A stretch of DNA of 64,000 nt, taken from the NCBI GenBank assembly GCA_049115575.1, contig JAGDZU010000001.1, forward strand, positions 806,001-870,000. Direction: 5' to 3'. The position numbers were made by a program, and so were the translations under genes. Shown here one piece after another: positions 54,281 to 62,227 of this stretch. The notes beneath the pieces were generated by a model that saw only the letters and a list, made by a program, of their open reading frames with translations, was not told the origin of the DNA and did not search any database. Positions within the stretch are counted from its first letter, which is position 1. Each line of letters opens with the position of its first letter. The DNA comes from JAHEKB01 sp049115575 (GTDB lineage Bacteria > Bacteroidota > Bacteroidia > NS11-12g > UBA9320).

Positions 54281-55318
54281 ATGAAACAAATTCTTACCGT
54301 TGTCTTGATTTTCTGTGGCCTATATGCTATGGCACAGCAAGAGCCTTACTACACTCATTTCAGATTTAATACTGAATCCTATAATCCAGCATCTGCCGGA
54401 GAACATACAGGTTTTATCTGCTTAACAGGAGTAACTCATTATCAATGGAGAAATTTTGATGATGTTACCTTATCTAGAGGAACTGATGGTGATCCAGGTA
54501 TTCCAACCATAGATAATGTGGCTCCTGAGACTCATAACGTGAATGTGAGTACCTTGTTCAAGATAGACAAAGCAGAACGCAACTTCATAGGTGCGGGTTT
54601 GAGTATTGTGGATGACAATGTGGGTGTTACGAAGGCCACCACCATAAGATTGAATCTGAACTACAAAAGAAGACTTGATAGAGGCTTTAGAGAAATTGCC
54701 GTTGGAGCAGGTATAGGAATGCAGCAATTTGGAGTTGTAAATCCGAACTTCAAATTCAAAGACCCCAATGACCCTTTGATTCCTTCACAATCTGTAAATC
54801 AAGGCTTAAAAAACATAAATGCAGGAGTGTTCTACAAGCAACAGCGCCTAGGACCATTTAAGAATTTCTATGCTGGAGCATCTATTACACAACTCACGCA
54901 AGAGAATTACAACCAGTTGGGAACCTTTTACAGACAATACGTTCATCATTACTTCACCGTTTTTGGTGCAGATTATGAATTAAACCCAACTTTAAAACTT
55001 GAACCAGCTGTACTATTTAAGTACGGATTAACTGGTCAATACAGCTATGTGCCACAAGTTGATGTAAGTATGACTGCCTTATATGGCGAAAAATTTAGAG
55101 GTGGTGTTGCCGTTAGAAATTGGGCCAATTTTGATGCAGCATCTGTATTGATTGGATTTGTGAGCGGACAATTGGAATTAGGATATTCCTATGATATCAC
55201 GCTATCAAGTGTTCAATCTGTTAGTGCTGGTACTCATGAAATCATGATTAAGTACTGTTTACCTTATTCAGTTGCTCCTCCAGAAAGAATAATCCGTCTA
55301 ACCCCCAGATTTCTATAA
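54281..55318 (+). CDS. PorP/SprF-like type IX secretion outer-membrane protein
   Basis: 345 residues, signal peptide ending Y-A-M-A-Q (about 1-19). The family pattern is plain: early Y-Y-T-H-F-R-F-N-T-E-S-Y-N-P-A-S-A-G, then an alternating beta-barrel and A-G-x-S-I-T-Q-L. Lies just upstream of gldKLMN, the same gene order as porP-porK-porL-porM-porN in Porphyromonas. Known for the family: links secreted CTD proteins or the PorKN ring to the outer membrane. Confidence 0.88.
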   Translation: MKQILTVVLIFCGLYAMAQQEPYYTHFRFNTESYNPASAGEHTGFICLTGVTHYQWRNFDDVTLSRGTDGDPGIPTIDNVAPETHNVNVSTLFKIDKAERNFIGAGLSIVDDNVGVTKATTIRLNLNYKRRLDRGFREIAVGAGIGMQQFGVVNPNFKFKDPNDPLIPSQSVNQGLKNINAGVFYKQQRLGPFKNFYAGASITQLTQENYNQLGTFYRQYVHHYFTVFGADYELNPTLKLEPAVLFKYGLTGQYSYVPQVDVSMTALYGEKFRGGVAVRNWANFDAASVLIGFVSGQLELGYSYDITLSSVQSVSAGTHEIMIKYCLPYSVAPPERIIRLTPRFL

Positions 55319-55425
55319 TTTTAGGCACCGTACAATAATGTACATAGACCACTCGTTTTAAAGGGGTTGAAATCAAAAATGTGTTGGTTTTTCAACAGCT
55401 GAGTGTTAATATTGTAAGAATTTTG

Positions 55426-56700
55426 ATGAAAGATAATATGAAATACGTTGCTAAGGCTCTCGTGATTGCTACTATGTTCTCACTGGCTAGTTGTGCCGGT
55501 GATCGAGGTGAATTAATTGGTGTTCAAGGACGCGCTCCTTGGTTCCATCCTCAGCCTTTTGGTACAGTCTACATCCCAACAGGGACGTTCTTGACTGGTC
55601 AAAGTGATGAGGATATTTTTCACACCTACATTGCACCAAACAAACAGATCTCTATTCATGCCATGTGGATGGACGATACAGAAATCACAAACAATGAATA
55701 CCGTCAGTTCGTAGAATACGTAAAAGACAGTATCGCAAGAAAAGAACATTTGGATCTGGTAACAGAAAATCCTGATGGTTATGAAATTCTAGATTATAAT
55801 GATGTCCGCATAGGTCGAATCGACTGGAAAGAAGAGTATGAAAACTTGGAAGACATGTATTATAGAGAGCGTGAGCGCTATGAATACCGTCGTCAAATTG
55901 ACGTTAGAAAACTAGAGTATACTTATCAATGGATTGATTTTCAGGCAGCTGCAAGAGGTAGTTACTGGAATTCAAACCGTGCTGACTATATAAAAGAAAA
56001 AACAATTCAGATATATCCTGACACTTTGGTATGGGTAAGAGATTTCACTTACTCTTATAATGAGCCAATGACTCGTCAGTATTTCTATCACCCAAAGTAT
56101 GATGATTATCCAGTTGTTGGAATCTCTTGGCACCAAGCTAATGCATTCTGTAATTGGAGAACTAGATGGCTGAATAGATATTGGGAAAGACAAGGTATGC
56201 CAATCACGGAATACTGGAGACTTCCTTCTGAATTCGAATGGGAATACGCCGCTAGAGGTGGAAGAGATAACAATATGTACCCTTGGGGTGGCCCGTACAC
56301 TAGAAATAGTAAGGGATGTTTGTTAGCTAACTTCAAACCTAACAGAGGTAACTATATGTCTGACGGTGGTATGTACCCCGTGAGAGCAGACGCATACTTC
56401 CCTAACGATTACGGATTGTACAATATGGCTGGAAATGTTGCCGAGTGGACCATTTCAGCATATGACGAATCCAGTCATCAATTTACTCATGACTTGAACT
56501 CGGATTATCAATATAATGCCTCAGAAAGTGATCCTTTAACTATGAAGCGAAAAGTAACTCGTGGTGGTAGTTGGAAAGATGTGGCTTACTTTATCCAGAA
56601 CGGGTCAAGGTCTTATGAGTACCAAGACACCGCTAAATCTTTTGTAGGATTTAGATGTGTACAAACTTACATCGGAAGGTCAGCGCTTGACAGGAGATAA
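55426..56700 (+). CDS. gldK: Gliding motility / T9SS lipoprotein GldK (PorK)
   Basis: About 424 residues. I take the ATG at 55426 (or 55438) as start, since the signal peptide and lipobox L-A-S-C follow at once; the GTG at 55381 is upstream of them. A formylglycine-generating-enzyme-like (SUMF1) fold fills the rest, with D-D-T-E-I-T-N-N-E-Y-R near 80, G-N-V-A-E-W and R-G-G-S-W-K near the end. GldK is an outer-membrane lipoprotein that forms the periplasmic ring with GldN. First of gldKLMN. Confidence 0.95.
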   Translation: MKDNMKYVAKALVIATMFSLASCAGDRGELIGVQGRAPWFHPQPFGTVYIPTGTFLTGQSDEDIFHTYIAPNKQISIHAMWMDDTEITNNEYRQFVEYVKDSIARKEHLDLVTENPDGYEILDYNDVRIGRIDWKEEYENLEDMYYRERERYEYRRQIDVRKLEYTYQWIDFQAAARGSYWNSNRADYIKEKTIQIYPDTLVWVRDFTYSYNEPMTRQYFYHPKYDDYPVVGISWHQANAFCNWRTRWLNRYWERQGMPITEYWRLPSEFEWEYAARGGRDNNMYPWGGPYTRNSKGCLLANFKPNRGNYMSDGGMYPVRADAYFPNDYGLYNMAGNVAEWTISAYDESSHQFTHDLNSDYQYNASESDPLTMKRKVTRGGSWKDVAYFIQNGSRSYEYQDTAKSFVGFRCVQTYIGRSALDRR

Positions 56701-56721
56701 TAAATTATCACTTCTTCCGTT

Positions 56722-56729
56722 TATATTTG
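56722..56729 (+). promoter_or_regulatory. Candidate -7 box TATATTTG upstream of gldL
   Basis: Perfect TAnnTTTG in the gldK-gldL gap, 54 bases before the gldL ATG. No clear -33 TTG. gldL may thus have its own promoter besides read-through from gldK. Confidence 0.35.
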
Positions 56730-56783
56730 ACAACTTTTTATTGATTTATAATTAACTTTTAACAAAAATTAAACTGAAAAATT

Positions 56784-57440
56784 ATGGCAAATTTCTTTGA
56801 ATCTAGATCTGGCAAAAAGCTAATGGGTATGGCCTACGGGTTCGGTGCTTCTATAGTAATTGTTGGAGCATTATTTAAAATTCTTCACTGGCCTTTCGCT
56901 GACCTTATGCTTATGGTTGGTATGTTCACTGAAGCAATCATTTTCGCAATCTCTGCATTTGAACCTATCCACGAAGAGTGGGATTGGAGTCTGGTATACC
57001 CAGAATTAGCAGGTATGGAAAGTGATAAGCAGTTGGATGATGGTGCTGAGGGTACCGTTTCTCAACAATTAGACAAAATGCTTACTGAAGCTAAAATTGG
57101 TCCAGAATTAATCGAAGGATTAGGTACTGGATTAAAATCTCTTTCTAGTAATGTAAGTTCTATGGCTGATCTTTCTGGAGCTACTGTAGCTACTAAAGAA
57201 TACGCTGACAATATTCACAAAGCAAATGAGCAATTGGTAGGTATGAATAGTTCGTATTCAAGAGCCGTTAATGCACTTGAAACACTTTCAGAAACTACTG
57301 AATCATTCAAAGACACTACTTCTAAAGTAGCTAAGGTTAACCAAACCTTGAATGATAACTTAATGAGCTTTGACCAAAACATTCAAAATCTTAATAAGAT
57401 TTACGGTGGCATGTTAAATGCTATGCGCCCTAATAGCTAA
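56784..57440 (+). CDS. gldL: T9SS / gliding motor inner-membrane protein GldL
   Basis: 218 residues with two transmembrane helices near the N-terminus (about 15-35 and 38-58) and a cytosolic tail rich in helices. Charged residues buried in the membrane, Lys32 in F-K-I-L-H-W and Glu50 in F-T-E-A-I-I-F, sit where the proton-driven motor has its essential Lys and Glu. With GldM it forms the motor that turns proton flow into rotation for gliding and secretion. Confidence 0.96.
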   Translation: MANFFESRSGKKLMGMAYGFGASIVIVGALFKILHWPFADLMLMVGMFTEAIIFAISAFEPIHEEWDWSLVYPELAGMESDKQLDDGAEGTVSQQLDKMLTEAKIGPELIEGLGTGLKSLSSNVSSMADLSGATVATKEYADNIHKANEQLVGMNSSYSRAVNALETLSETTESFKDTTSKVAKVNQTLNDNLMSFDQNIQNLNKIYGGMLNAMRPNS

Positions 57441-57471
57441 GTTTCACATAATTATCTAAAGAAAAAGAATT

Positions 57472-59058
57472 ATGGCAGGAGCAAAGTTATCCCCGCGGCA
57501 GAAGATGATTAACATGATGTATCTCGTGTTGATCGCCTTACTCGCTATGAACGTATCCAAAGAGATACTAAAATCTTTCTTCTATATGGAGCAAAGTTTT
57601 ATTGCTGCATCATCAAACATTGATGAGAAGAACAAGACAACCATGGATGCATTTCAGAAAAAAATGGAAGAAAATGCGGCTAAAACTCGTCCTTACTTTG
57701 AGCGTGCTCAGGAGGCAGAGAAAATTACCGCCGGATTCATTTCATTTATTGATGAAAAGCAGGCTATGATTGAAGAAATGTACGGTGGACGTGCTGATGG
57801 CCCTAACTCGCCATTAGAAGCAGCTGACCGTATGGAACATCACGCAAACTATTTTGTAAAGAAAGATCAAGGCAAGAATGGAACAGAATTCATGGCCAAG
57901 ATCAATGAAACTAGAGATGCTCTTCTTGAATTGTTAAAACCTGATCCTCAGGATACTAACATAACAATCAAAGACCTTTCTCTTTACAATGAAGCTTTGA
58001 GTGCTTGTCAATTACACGCAGAAGATGAAAAGTCTGAAGGACTTAGCCAAAAAGGTTGGATCGAGGAAAACCTTGAACACAACCCATCAGCTGGTCTAAT
58101 GGCTTTGTTTGCTCGTATTAAAAACGATGCTAAAACATTAGAATCTGATGTGTTAACAAAATTAGCTCAGCAAATTGACGCTACAGACTACAAATTTGAC
58201 AAACTAACGGCCACAGTATTAGCCAAGTCAAGTGCAATTATGTCTGGAGGGCAATATGAAGCCGATATCCTATTGGTAGCTTCTAACACCAAAGGCCAAC
58301 CTGTTATTAAAGTTGGCGGTGAAGAAATTACTATAGTCAATGGTGTTGGTAAGTATGCTGTAGCGGCTGTAGGTACAGGAATGAAGAGTTTCGCAGGTGA
58401 AATATTGGTATCAGGTCCACAAGGAGAGCAAAGCTTTCCATTTGAAGCTGAATATCAAGTATTTAAGCCAGCTGCTACCATTGCTGCCACAGAAATGAAC
58501 CTTCTATATGTTGGTTTGGACAATCCAATGTCAATTTCTGTTCCTGGCTTTACAGATATTAGGGTATCCTCTTCTGGAGGCCTTAGTCTATCTAATAAAG
58601 GTGGAGGAAGCTACAACGCTAAAGTGGATGGATCTGCAAGAGAGGTAACTATAAGTGTTTCAGTTACTGCAGATGGTAAAACCAAACATGTTGGTTCTGA
58701 GAAGTTCCGTGTGAGAAGGTTACCTAATCCTACAGCGCAATTAGGTGGTTTGCCAAATGATGGACTACCTAAAGCTAAAGCACAAGTACAAGCGCAGAGT
58801 TCTTTGATCGCTACTATGGGTCAAGGTTTTGCGTACAACCTTGCATATCGTGTAACTCAGTTCCGTTTCATATACGCGCCAGCCAGAAGGCCAGCAACTA
58901 TGGTAACAGGAAATGGATCCGCACTAACCTCTCAAATGAGATCTATGATTGGATCTGCTAAGAAAGGTGATAGGATCTTGATAGAGGGTATAAAAGCTAA
59001 AGAAGCCAAGTATGGTTTCAGTGCTAACCTAAGTCCGATTGTTATTACGATACGATAA
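57472..59058 (+). CDS. gldM: T9SS / gliding motor protein GldM (PorM)
   Basis: 528 residues. One N-terminal transmembrane helix (about 14-33) preceded by the conserved Arg9 in S-P-R-Q-K-M that faces the GldL Glu. A long periplasmic part of helical and Ig-like domains runs across the periplasm to the GldKN ring. The end (I-K-A-K-E-A-K-Y-G-F) matches the family. Ten base pairs of leader-like sequence separate it from a second candidate promoter ahead of gldN. Confidence 0.96.
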   Translation: MAGAKLSPRQKMINMMYLVLIALLAMNVSKEILKSFFYMEQSFIAASSNIDEKNKTTMDAFQKKMEENAAKTRPYFERAQEAEKITAGFISFIDEKQAMIEEMYGGRADGPNSPLEAADRMEHHANYFVKKDQGKNGTEFMAKINETRDALLELLKPDPQDTNITIKDLSLYNEALSACQLHAEDEKSEGLSQKGWIEENLEHNPSAGLMALFARIKNDAKTLESDVLTKLAQQIDATDYKFDKLTATVLAKSSAIMSGGQYEADILLVASNTKGQPVIKVGGEEITIVNGVGKYAVAAVGTGMKSFAGEILVSGPQGEQSFPFEAEYQVFKPAATIAATEMNLLYVGLDNPMSISVPGFTDIRVSSSGGLSLSNKGGGSYNAKVDGSAREVTISVSVTADGKTKHVGSEKFRVRRLPNPTAQLGGLPNDGLPKAKAQVQAQSSLIATMGQGFAYNLAYRVTQFRFIYAPARRPATMVTGNGSALTSQMRSMIGSAKKGDRILIEGIKAKEAKYGFSANLSPIVITIR

Positions 59059-59074
59059 TTGATGTTTTATTCGT

Positions 59075-59082
59075 TATTTTTG
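59075..59082 (+). promoter_or_regulatory. -7 box TATTTTTG before gldN
   Basis: Perfect TAnnTTTG in the 38-bp gldM-gldN gap, ending 14 bases before the gldN ATG. Confidence 0.4.
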
Positions 59083-59096
59083 TAAAAATTCTAACT

Positions 59097-59945
59097 ATGA
59101 AGAAAATACTGGTAATATTGATAGCCTTGTTACTGACGGGACTTGGAGTAGACGCCCAAACCAGTAGCTATGAGGATTTTACTTATCCCCATACTGCGGT
59201 AAAAGAGCGTAAAGCCGTTCCGTATCGATACATCAGAGAAGCCAACGTAAAGTGGAGTAAGAGAATTCACAGGGTGATTGACACTAGAGAGAAACAGAAC
59301 AAGGTCATGCACTGGCCTCGTAACCCTTTCTATCTTGTCATTTGGAATGCTGTGATGGAAGGTATCGAAGGATACGCCCCTCTTAGTGCCTATGCTACGG
59401 ATTCTTTGAGTCGTATTATGACACCGGAGGATATCATGAAGAATACTAGTATTGAAACTACAGTCATGGTACCAAATCCGGATAATCCGGATGATCCTTA
59501 TGATTTGATTCCTCAAATTGTTCCAATCACATTTGAAGCGGAAAGCATTGAGAAATACAGAATTATGGAGGATTGGATATTTGATTTCAACTATTCAGAC
59601 TTTAGAGCAAGAATAATTGCTATAGCTCCTTTGTATAAACCATTAACAGAAAGTGGTATAGAATTAGGAGAGCAACCTTTGTTCTGGGTTAAAATGGATG
59701 ACCTCAGACCCATACTTGCACAACAGGAAACATTTAATGCCAAAAATGATGCTGCAAGAATGAGTTTCGATCATTGGTTCCAGATGCGCCAATTCAACAG
59801 TTACGTCGTAAAAGAGAGTAATATGTATGATATGGACATCAAATACTTCGAAGAGTTCAGAGATGATGGAGTTGCTGCCCTTTTGGAAAGCGATCGAATC
59901 AAGAATGATTTGTTCATCTTAGAACACGATCTTTGGGAATACTAA
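59097..59945 (+). CDS. gldN: T9SS / gliding protein GldN (PorN)
   Basis: 282 residues with a signal peptide ending V-D-A-Q (about 1-20). Periplasmic partner of GldK in the outer ring that contacts GldM. Family motifs K-W-S-K-R-I-H-R-V-I-D, P-N-P-D-N-P-D-D-P-Y and W-I-F-D-F are visible. Last gene of the porP-gldKLMN run, closed by a strong terminator 20 bases past the stop. Confidence 0.95.
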   Translation: MKKILVILIALLLTGLGVDAQTSSYEDFTYPHTAVKERKAVPYRYIREANVKWSKRIHRVIDTREKQNKVMHWPRNPFYLVIWNAVMEGIEGYAPLSAYATDSLSRIMTPEDIMKNTSIETTVMVPNPDNPDDPYDLIPQIVPITFEAESIEKYRIMEDWIFDFNYSDFRARIIAIAPLYKPLTESGIELGEQPLFWVKMDDLRPILAQQETFNAKNDAARMSFDHWFQMRQFNSYVVKESNMYDMDIKYFEEFRDDGVAALLESDRIKNDLFILEHDLWEY

Positions 59946-59965
59946 TTAGATTCAAAACATAAATA

Positions 59966-59993
59966 AAAAAGGCGCTCAATGAGCGCCTTTTTT
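59966..59993. terminator. Strong intrinsic terminator after gldN
   Basis: GGCGCTC / GAGCGCC stem with a 3-base loop, flanked by A on the left and six T on the right, so it can stop transcripts in both directions. It closes the gldKLMN locus. Confidence 0.92.
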
Positions 59994-60007
59994 GTTAGTT
60001 ATTAATT
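59994..60007. repeat. 14-mer shared in inverted orientation with 40307-40320
   Basis: GTTAGTTATTAATT here is the exact reverse complement of AATTAATAACTAAC at 40307-40320. Both copies lie in noncoding AT-rich patches. Confidence 0.75.
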
Positions 60008-60014
60008 TTTAACT

Positions 60015-60027
60015 ATTAATGATTAGT
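60015..60027 (+). repeat. Left 13-bp inverted repeat around the four-helix-bundle gene
   Basis: ATTAATGATTAGT; the exact reverse complement ACTAATCATTAAT lies at 60468-60480, 466 bp outer span. Confidence 0.85.
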
Positions 60028-60102
60028 GTACGTTTAAGGATCAAAACACTACACTTAATTAACCCTATTACACATTTAAGTAGATTGGTATTCAATTTGA
60101 TT

Positions 60103-60465
60103 GTGTCTTCCAATCCATTGTTAAACAAAAGTCAAGAATTTGCTCTAGTTGTATTCTCTATTTGCAAAACCCTACTTACTCAGCCTCCCTATAAAATTTA
60201 TGCGAATCAAATCATAAGAAGCAGCTCTTCTATTGGGGCTCACGTGCGAGAATCACAACACGCAGAAAGTAAAAAAGACTTTATTCATAAACTAGCGATT
60301 GCTCAGAAAGAATGTGCTGAAAGTATTTATTGGCTAGAGCTACTTTACAAGACAAAAGCTCTAAATAAAACGCAGTTCACTAACACAAACGAAATAGCTA
60401 TTGAGAACATGAAACTGCTCACGGCAATAATTATTAAATCAAAAAGAAACTCAATTAACCACTAA
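60103..60465 (+). CDS. Four-helix-bundle protein (S23 / Avd-like family)
   Basis: About 120 residues from the GTG at 60103; the ATG at 60019 gives 28 more residues that do not look like the family and lies inside the left inverted repeat. Family motifs: S-Q-E-F-A near the start, N-Q-I-I-R-S-S-S-S-I-G-A-H, then E-S-K-K-D-F-I-H-K-L-A-I-A-Q-K-E and Y-W-L-E-L-L. Such proteins form pentameric four-helix bundles and are named after an ORF in 23S rRNA intervening sequences; Avd of diversity-generating retroelements is a relative. Here no rRNA, reverse transcriptase or variable repeat is nearby. Mobile-element-like inverted repeats bound it. Confidence 0.82.
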   Translation: MSSNPLLNKSQEFALVVFSICKTLLTQPPYKIYANQIIRSSSSIGAHVRESQHAESKKDFIHKLAIAQKECAESIYWLELLYKTKALNKTQFTNTNEIAIENMKLLTAIIIKSKRNSINH

Positions 60466-60467
60466 CA

Positions 60468-60480
60468 ACTAATCATTAAT
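60468..60480 (-). repeat. Right 13-bp inverted repeat around the four-helix-bundle gene
   Basis: ACTAATCATTAAT, perfect partner of 60015-60027. It begins two bases after the stop codon of the four-helix-bundle gene and ends six bases before the end of the convergent thiolase gene. Confidence 0.85.
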
Positions 60481-60486
60481 GAATAT

Positions 60487-61686
60487 TTAGCATCTTTTGA
60501 AGACAACCGCTACCCCCTGCCCTACACCTATGCACATGGTAGCCAAGGCATAGCTCGCAGATTCTCGTTTCTTAAGTTCATGTAGCAATGTAGTTGCAAT
60601 ACGAGCCCCAGAAGCGCCTAAAGGATGCCCTATCGCAATGGAACCTCCATTTACATTAATAACCTCAGGATTAAGGTCTAAATCCCTTACACAAGCAATT
60701 GCTTGAGCAGCAAATGCTTCGTTTAACTCTATTAGATCCAAATCTTCTACTCCTATGCCCGCTCTTTTCAACGCTTTCTGAGTAGCAGGAACAGGCCCTA
60801 CCCCCATTATATCTGGATGTACACCTGCTGCAGCACTAGATATAATCTCGGCGATAGGTTTAAGATTATACTTCGCAAGAGCTTCTTCGCTTACAATTAA
60901 CAGGGCCGCAGCCCCATCATTCACTCCAGAGGCATTTCCTGCAGTAACTGTACCTCCTTCTTTGAACGCCGGCTTGAGAGTTGCCAATTTATCCATCCCT
61001 GATAATCTCGGGTGCTCATCTTTCTTAAAAACGATTGGCTCTGCTTTCCGTTGAGGAATACTCACCGGAATAATTTCATCTTCGAATTTACCCGCTTTAT
61101 GAGCTAAATCGTATTTCAACTGGGTTTGATGAGCAAATTCATCCTGTTCTTCCCTGCTGATTCCGTATTTATCTACCACATTCTCAGCCGTTTCTCCCAT
61201 TGCATATGGAAAATACATCTCACTGAGTTTGGGGTTTATGAACCTCCATCCTATTGATGTATCGTGAATTTTGGCGTTTCTGCTGTATGCGCTTTCTGCT
61301 TTACCCATTACAAAGGGAGCTCTTGACATGCTTTCCACTCCTCCGGCAATAAAAACATCTCCGTATCCTATAGCTATATTTTTAGCTGCATCCGAAATAG
61401 CCTGTAAACTTGAAGCACATAACCTATTAATAGTGACTCCTGGTACGCTTACCGGTAAACCAGCCATTAACAGGCTCATTCTGGCTACATTTCTATTGTC
61501 TTCCCCTGCTTGATTGGCAGCGCCAAATATCACATCTTCAATAGCTTCCAAATCCAAAGTAGGATTGCGTTCAACTATTGCTTTGATTACATCCGCAGCT
61601 AAATCGTCTGGCCTAACTGCTGCTAGAGTACCTCCGAATTTACCAACTGCAGTTCTCGCTGCATCTACTACAAAAGCTCGTTTCAT
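60487..61686 (-). CDS. Acetyl-CoA C-acyltransferase (thiolase)
   Basis: 399 residues. Catalytic Cys90 (N-R-L-C-A-S-S), the His in G-H-P-L-G-A-S-G-A-R near 355 and the second Cys in M-C-I-G-V-G-Q-G near 386 are all present, as is N-E-A-F-A. The overall sequence resembles degradative thiolases such as PcaF/PaaJ/FadA more than biosynthetic acetoacetyl-CoA thiolase, so fatty-acid or aromatic-acid breakdown is likely. No FadB gene is adjacent. ATG at 61686. Confidence 0.92.
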   Translation of the reverse strand: MKRAFVVDAARTAVGKFGGTLAAVRPDDLAADVIKAIVERNPTLDLEAIEDVIFGAANQAGEDNRNVARMSLLMAGLPVSVPGVTINRLCASSLQAISDAAKNIAIGYGDVFIAGGVESMSRAPFVMGKAESAYSRNAKIHDTSIGWRFINPKLSEMYFPYAMGETAENVVDKYGISREEQDEFAHQTQLKYDLAHKAGKFEDEIIPVSIPQRKAEPIVFKKDEHPRLSGMDKLATLKPAFKEGGTVTAGNASGVNDGAAALLIVSEEALAKYNLKPIAEIISSAAAGVHPDIMGVGPVPATQKALKRAGIGVEDLDLIELNEAFAAQAIACVRDLDLNPEVINVNGGSIAIGHPLGASGARIATTLLHELKKRESASYALATMCIGVGQGVAVVFKRC

Positions 61687-61759
61687 TAAGGCAAATTAAC
61701 GGCAAATATTCGTGTAATTCATTAATCATATAATCACCCATTCCAATTATATTCGAAAC

Positions 61760-62227
61760 ATGATTCAACGCCCGCAGACTCTTTTCTTTTTAGCCTTGAT
61801 AGCCATCGCTTTAATGCTTCTATTTTCTGATACTGTTTTTTATACCGTTCAAGATGATCAAGGAAACATTATTGAGGTTGAATATGACGAATCTAAATTA
61901 ATCAATGGAGATGAGACTACAGCTAGAATGAACAATGGATTAGTCTATGTTATAGCGAGCAGTGCTTTGCTGGCACTCATCAGCCTGCTTAGTTTTAAAA
62001 ACAGAAAATTTCAAGCCAGTATGGCCGCTTTTAATTTTGTTGCCATCATATTAATGATAGTTCTAATGTATGTCTATTCATTTCAACAAGATGTTATAGA
62101 TGCTGGGGAAAGCAGCATGAAATTCACAGTTCTAATTCCATTAGCTATGATGCTTTTTAACTATATGGCACTCCGAGGGGTACGCAAAGATGAACAACTA
62201 GTAAGATCTATGAATAGGCTAAGGTAG
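61760..62227 (+). CDS. DUF4293 membrane protein
   Basis: 155 residues beginning M-I-Q-R-P-Q-T-L-F-F, the typical start of DUF4293. Four hydrophobic segments (about 8-27, 55-75, 85-108, 122-140) with a short polar loop of about 30 residues after the first. Restricted to Bacteroidota in my knowledge; function unknown. Its stop overlaps the GTG start of the next gene by one base, so the two are coupled. Confidence 0.85.
   Translation: MIQRPQTLFFLALIAIALMLLFSDTVFYTVQDDQGNIIEVEYDESKLINGDETTARMNNGLVYVIASSALLALISLLSFKNRKFQASMAAFNFVAIILMIVLMYVYSFQQDVIDAGESSMKFTVLIPLAMMLFNYMALRGVRKDEQLVRSMNRLR

Noticed and set aside
60103..60465. Part of a diversity-generating retroelement (Avd) or an rRNA intervening sequence
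   Set aside because: No reverse transcriptase, template/variable repeat or rRNA gene occurs in the window; only the small helix-bundle gene is present.
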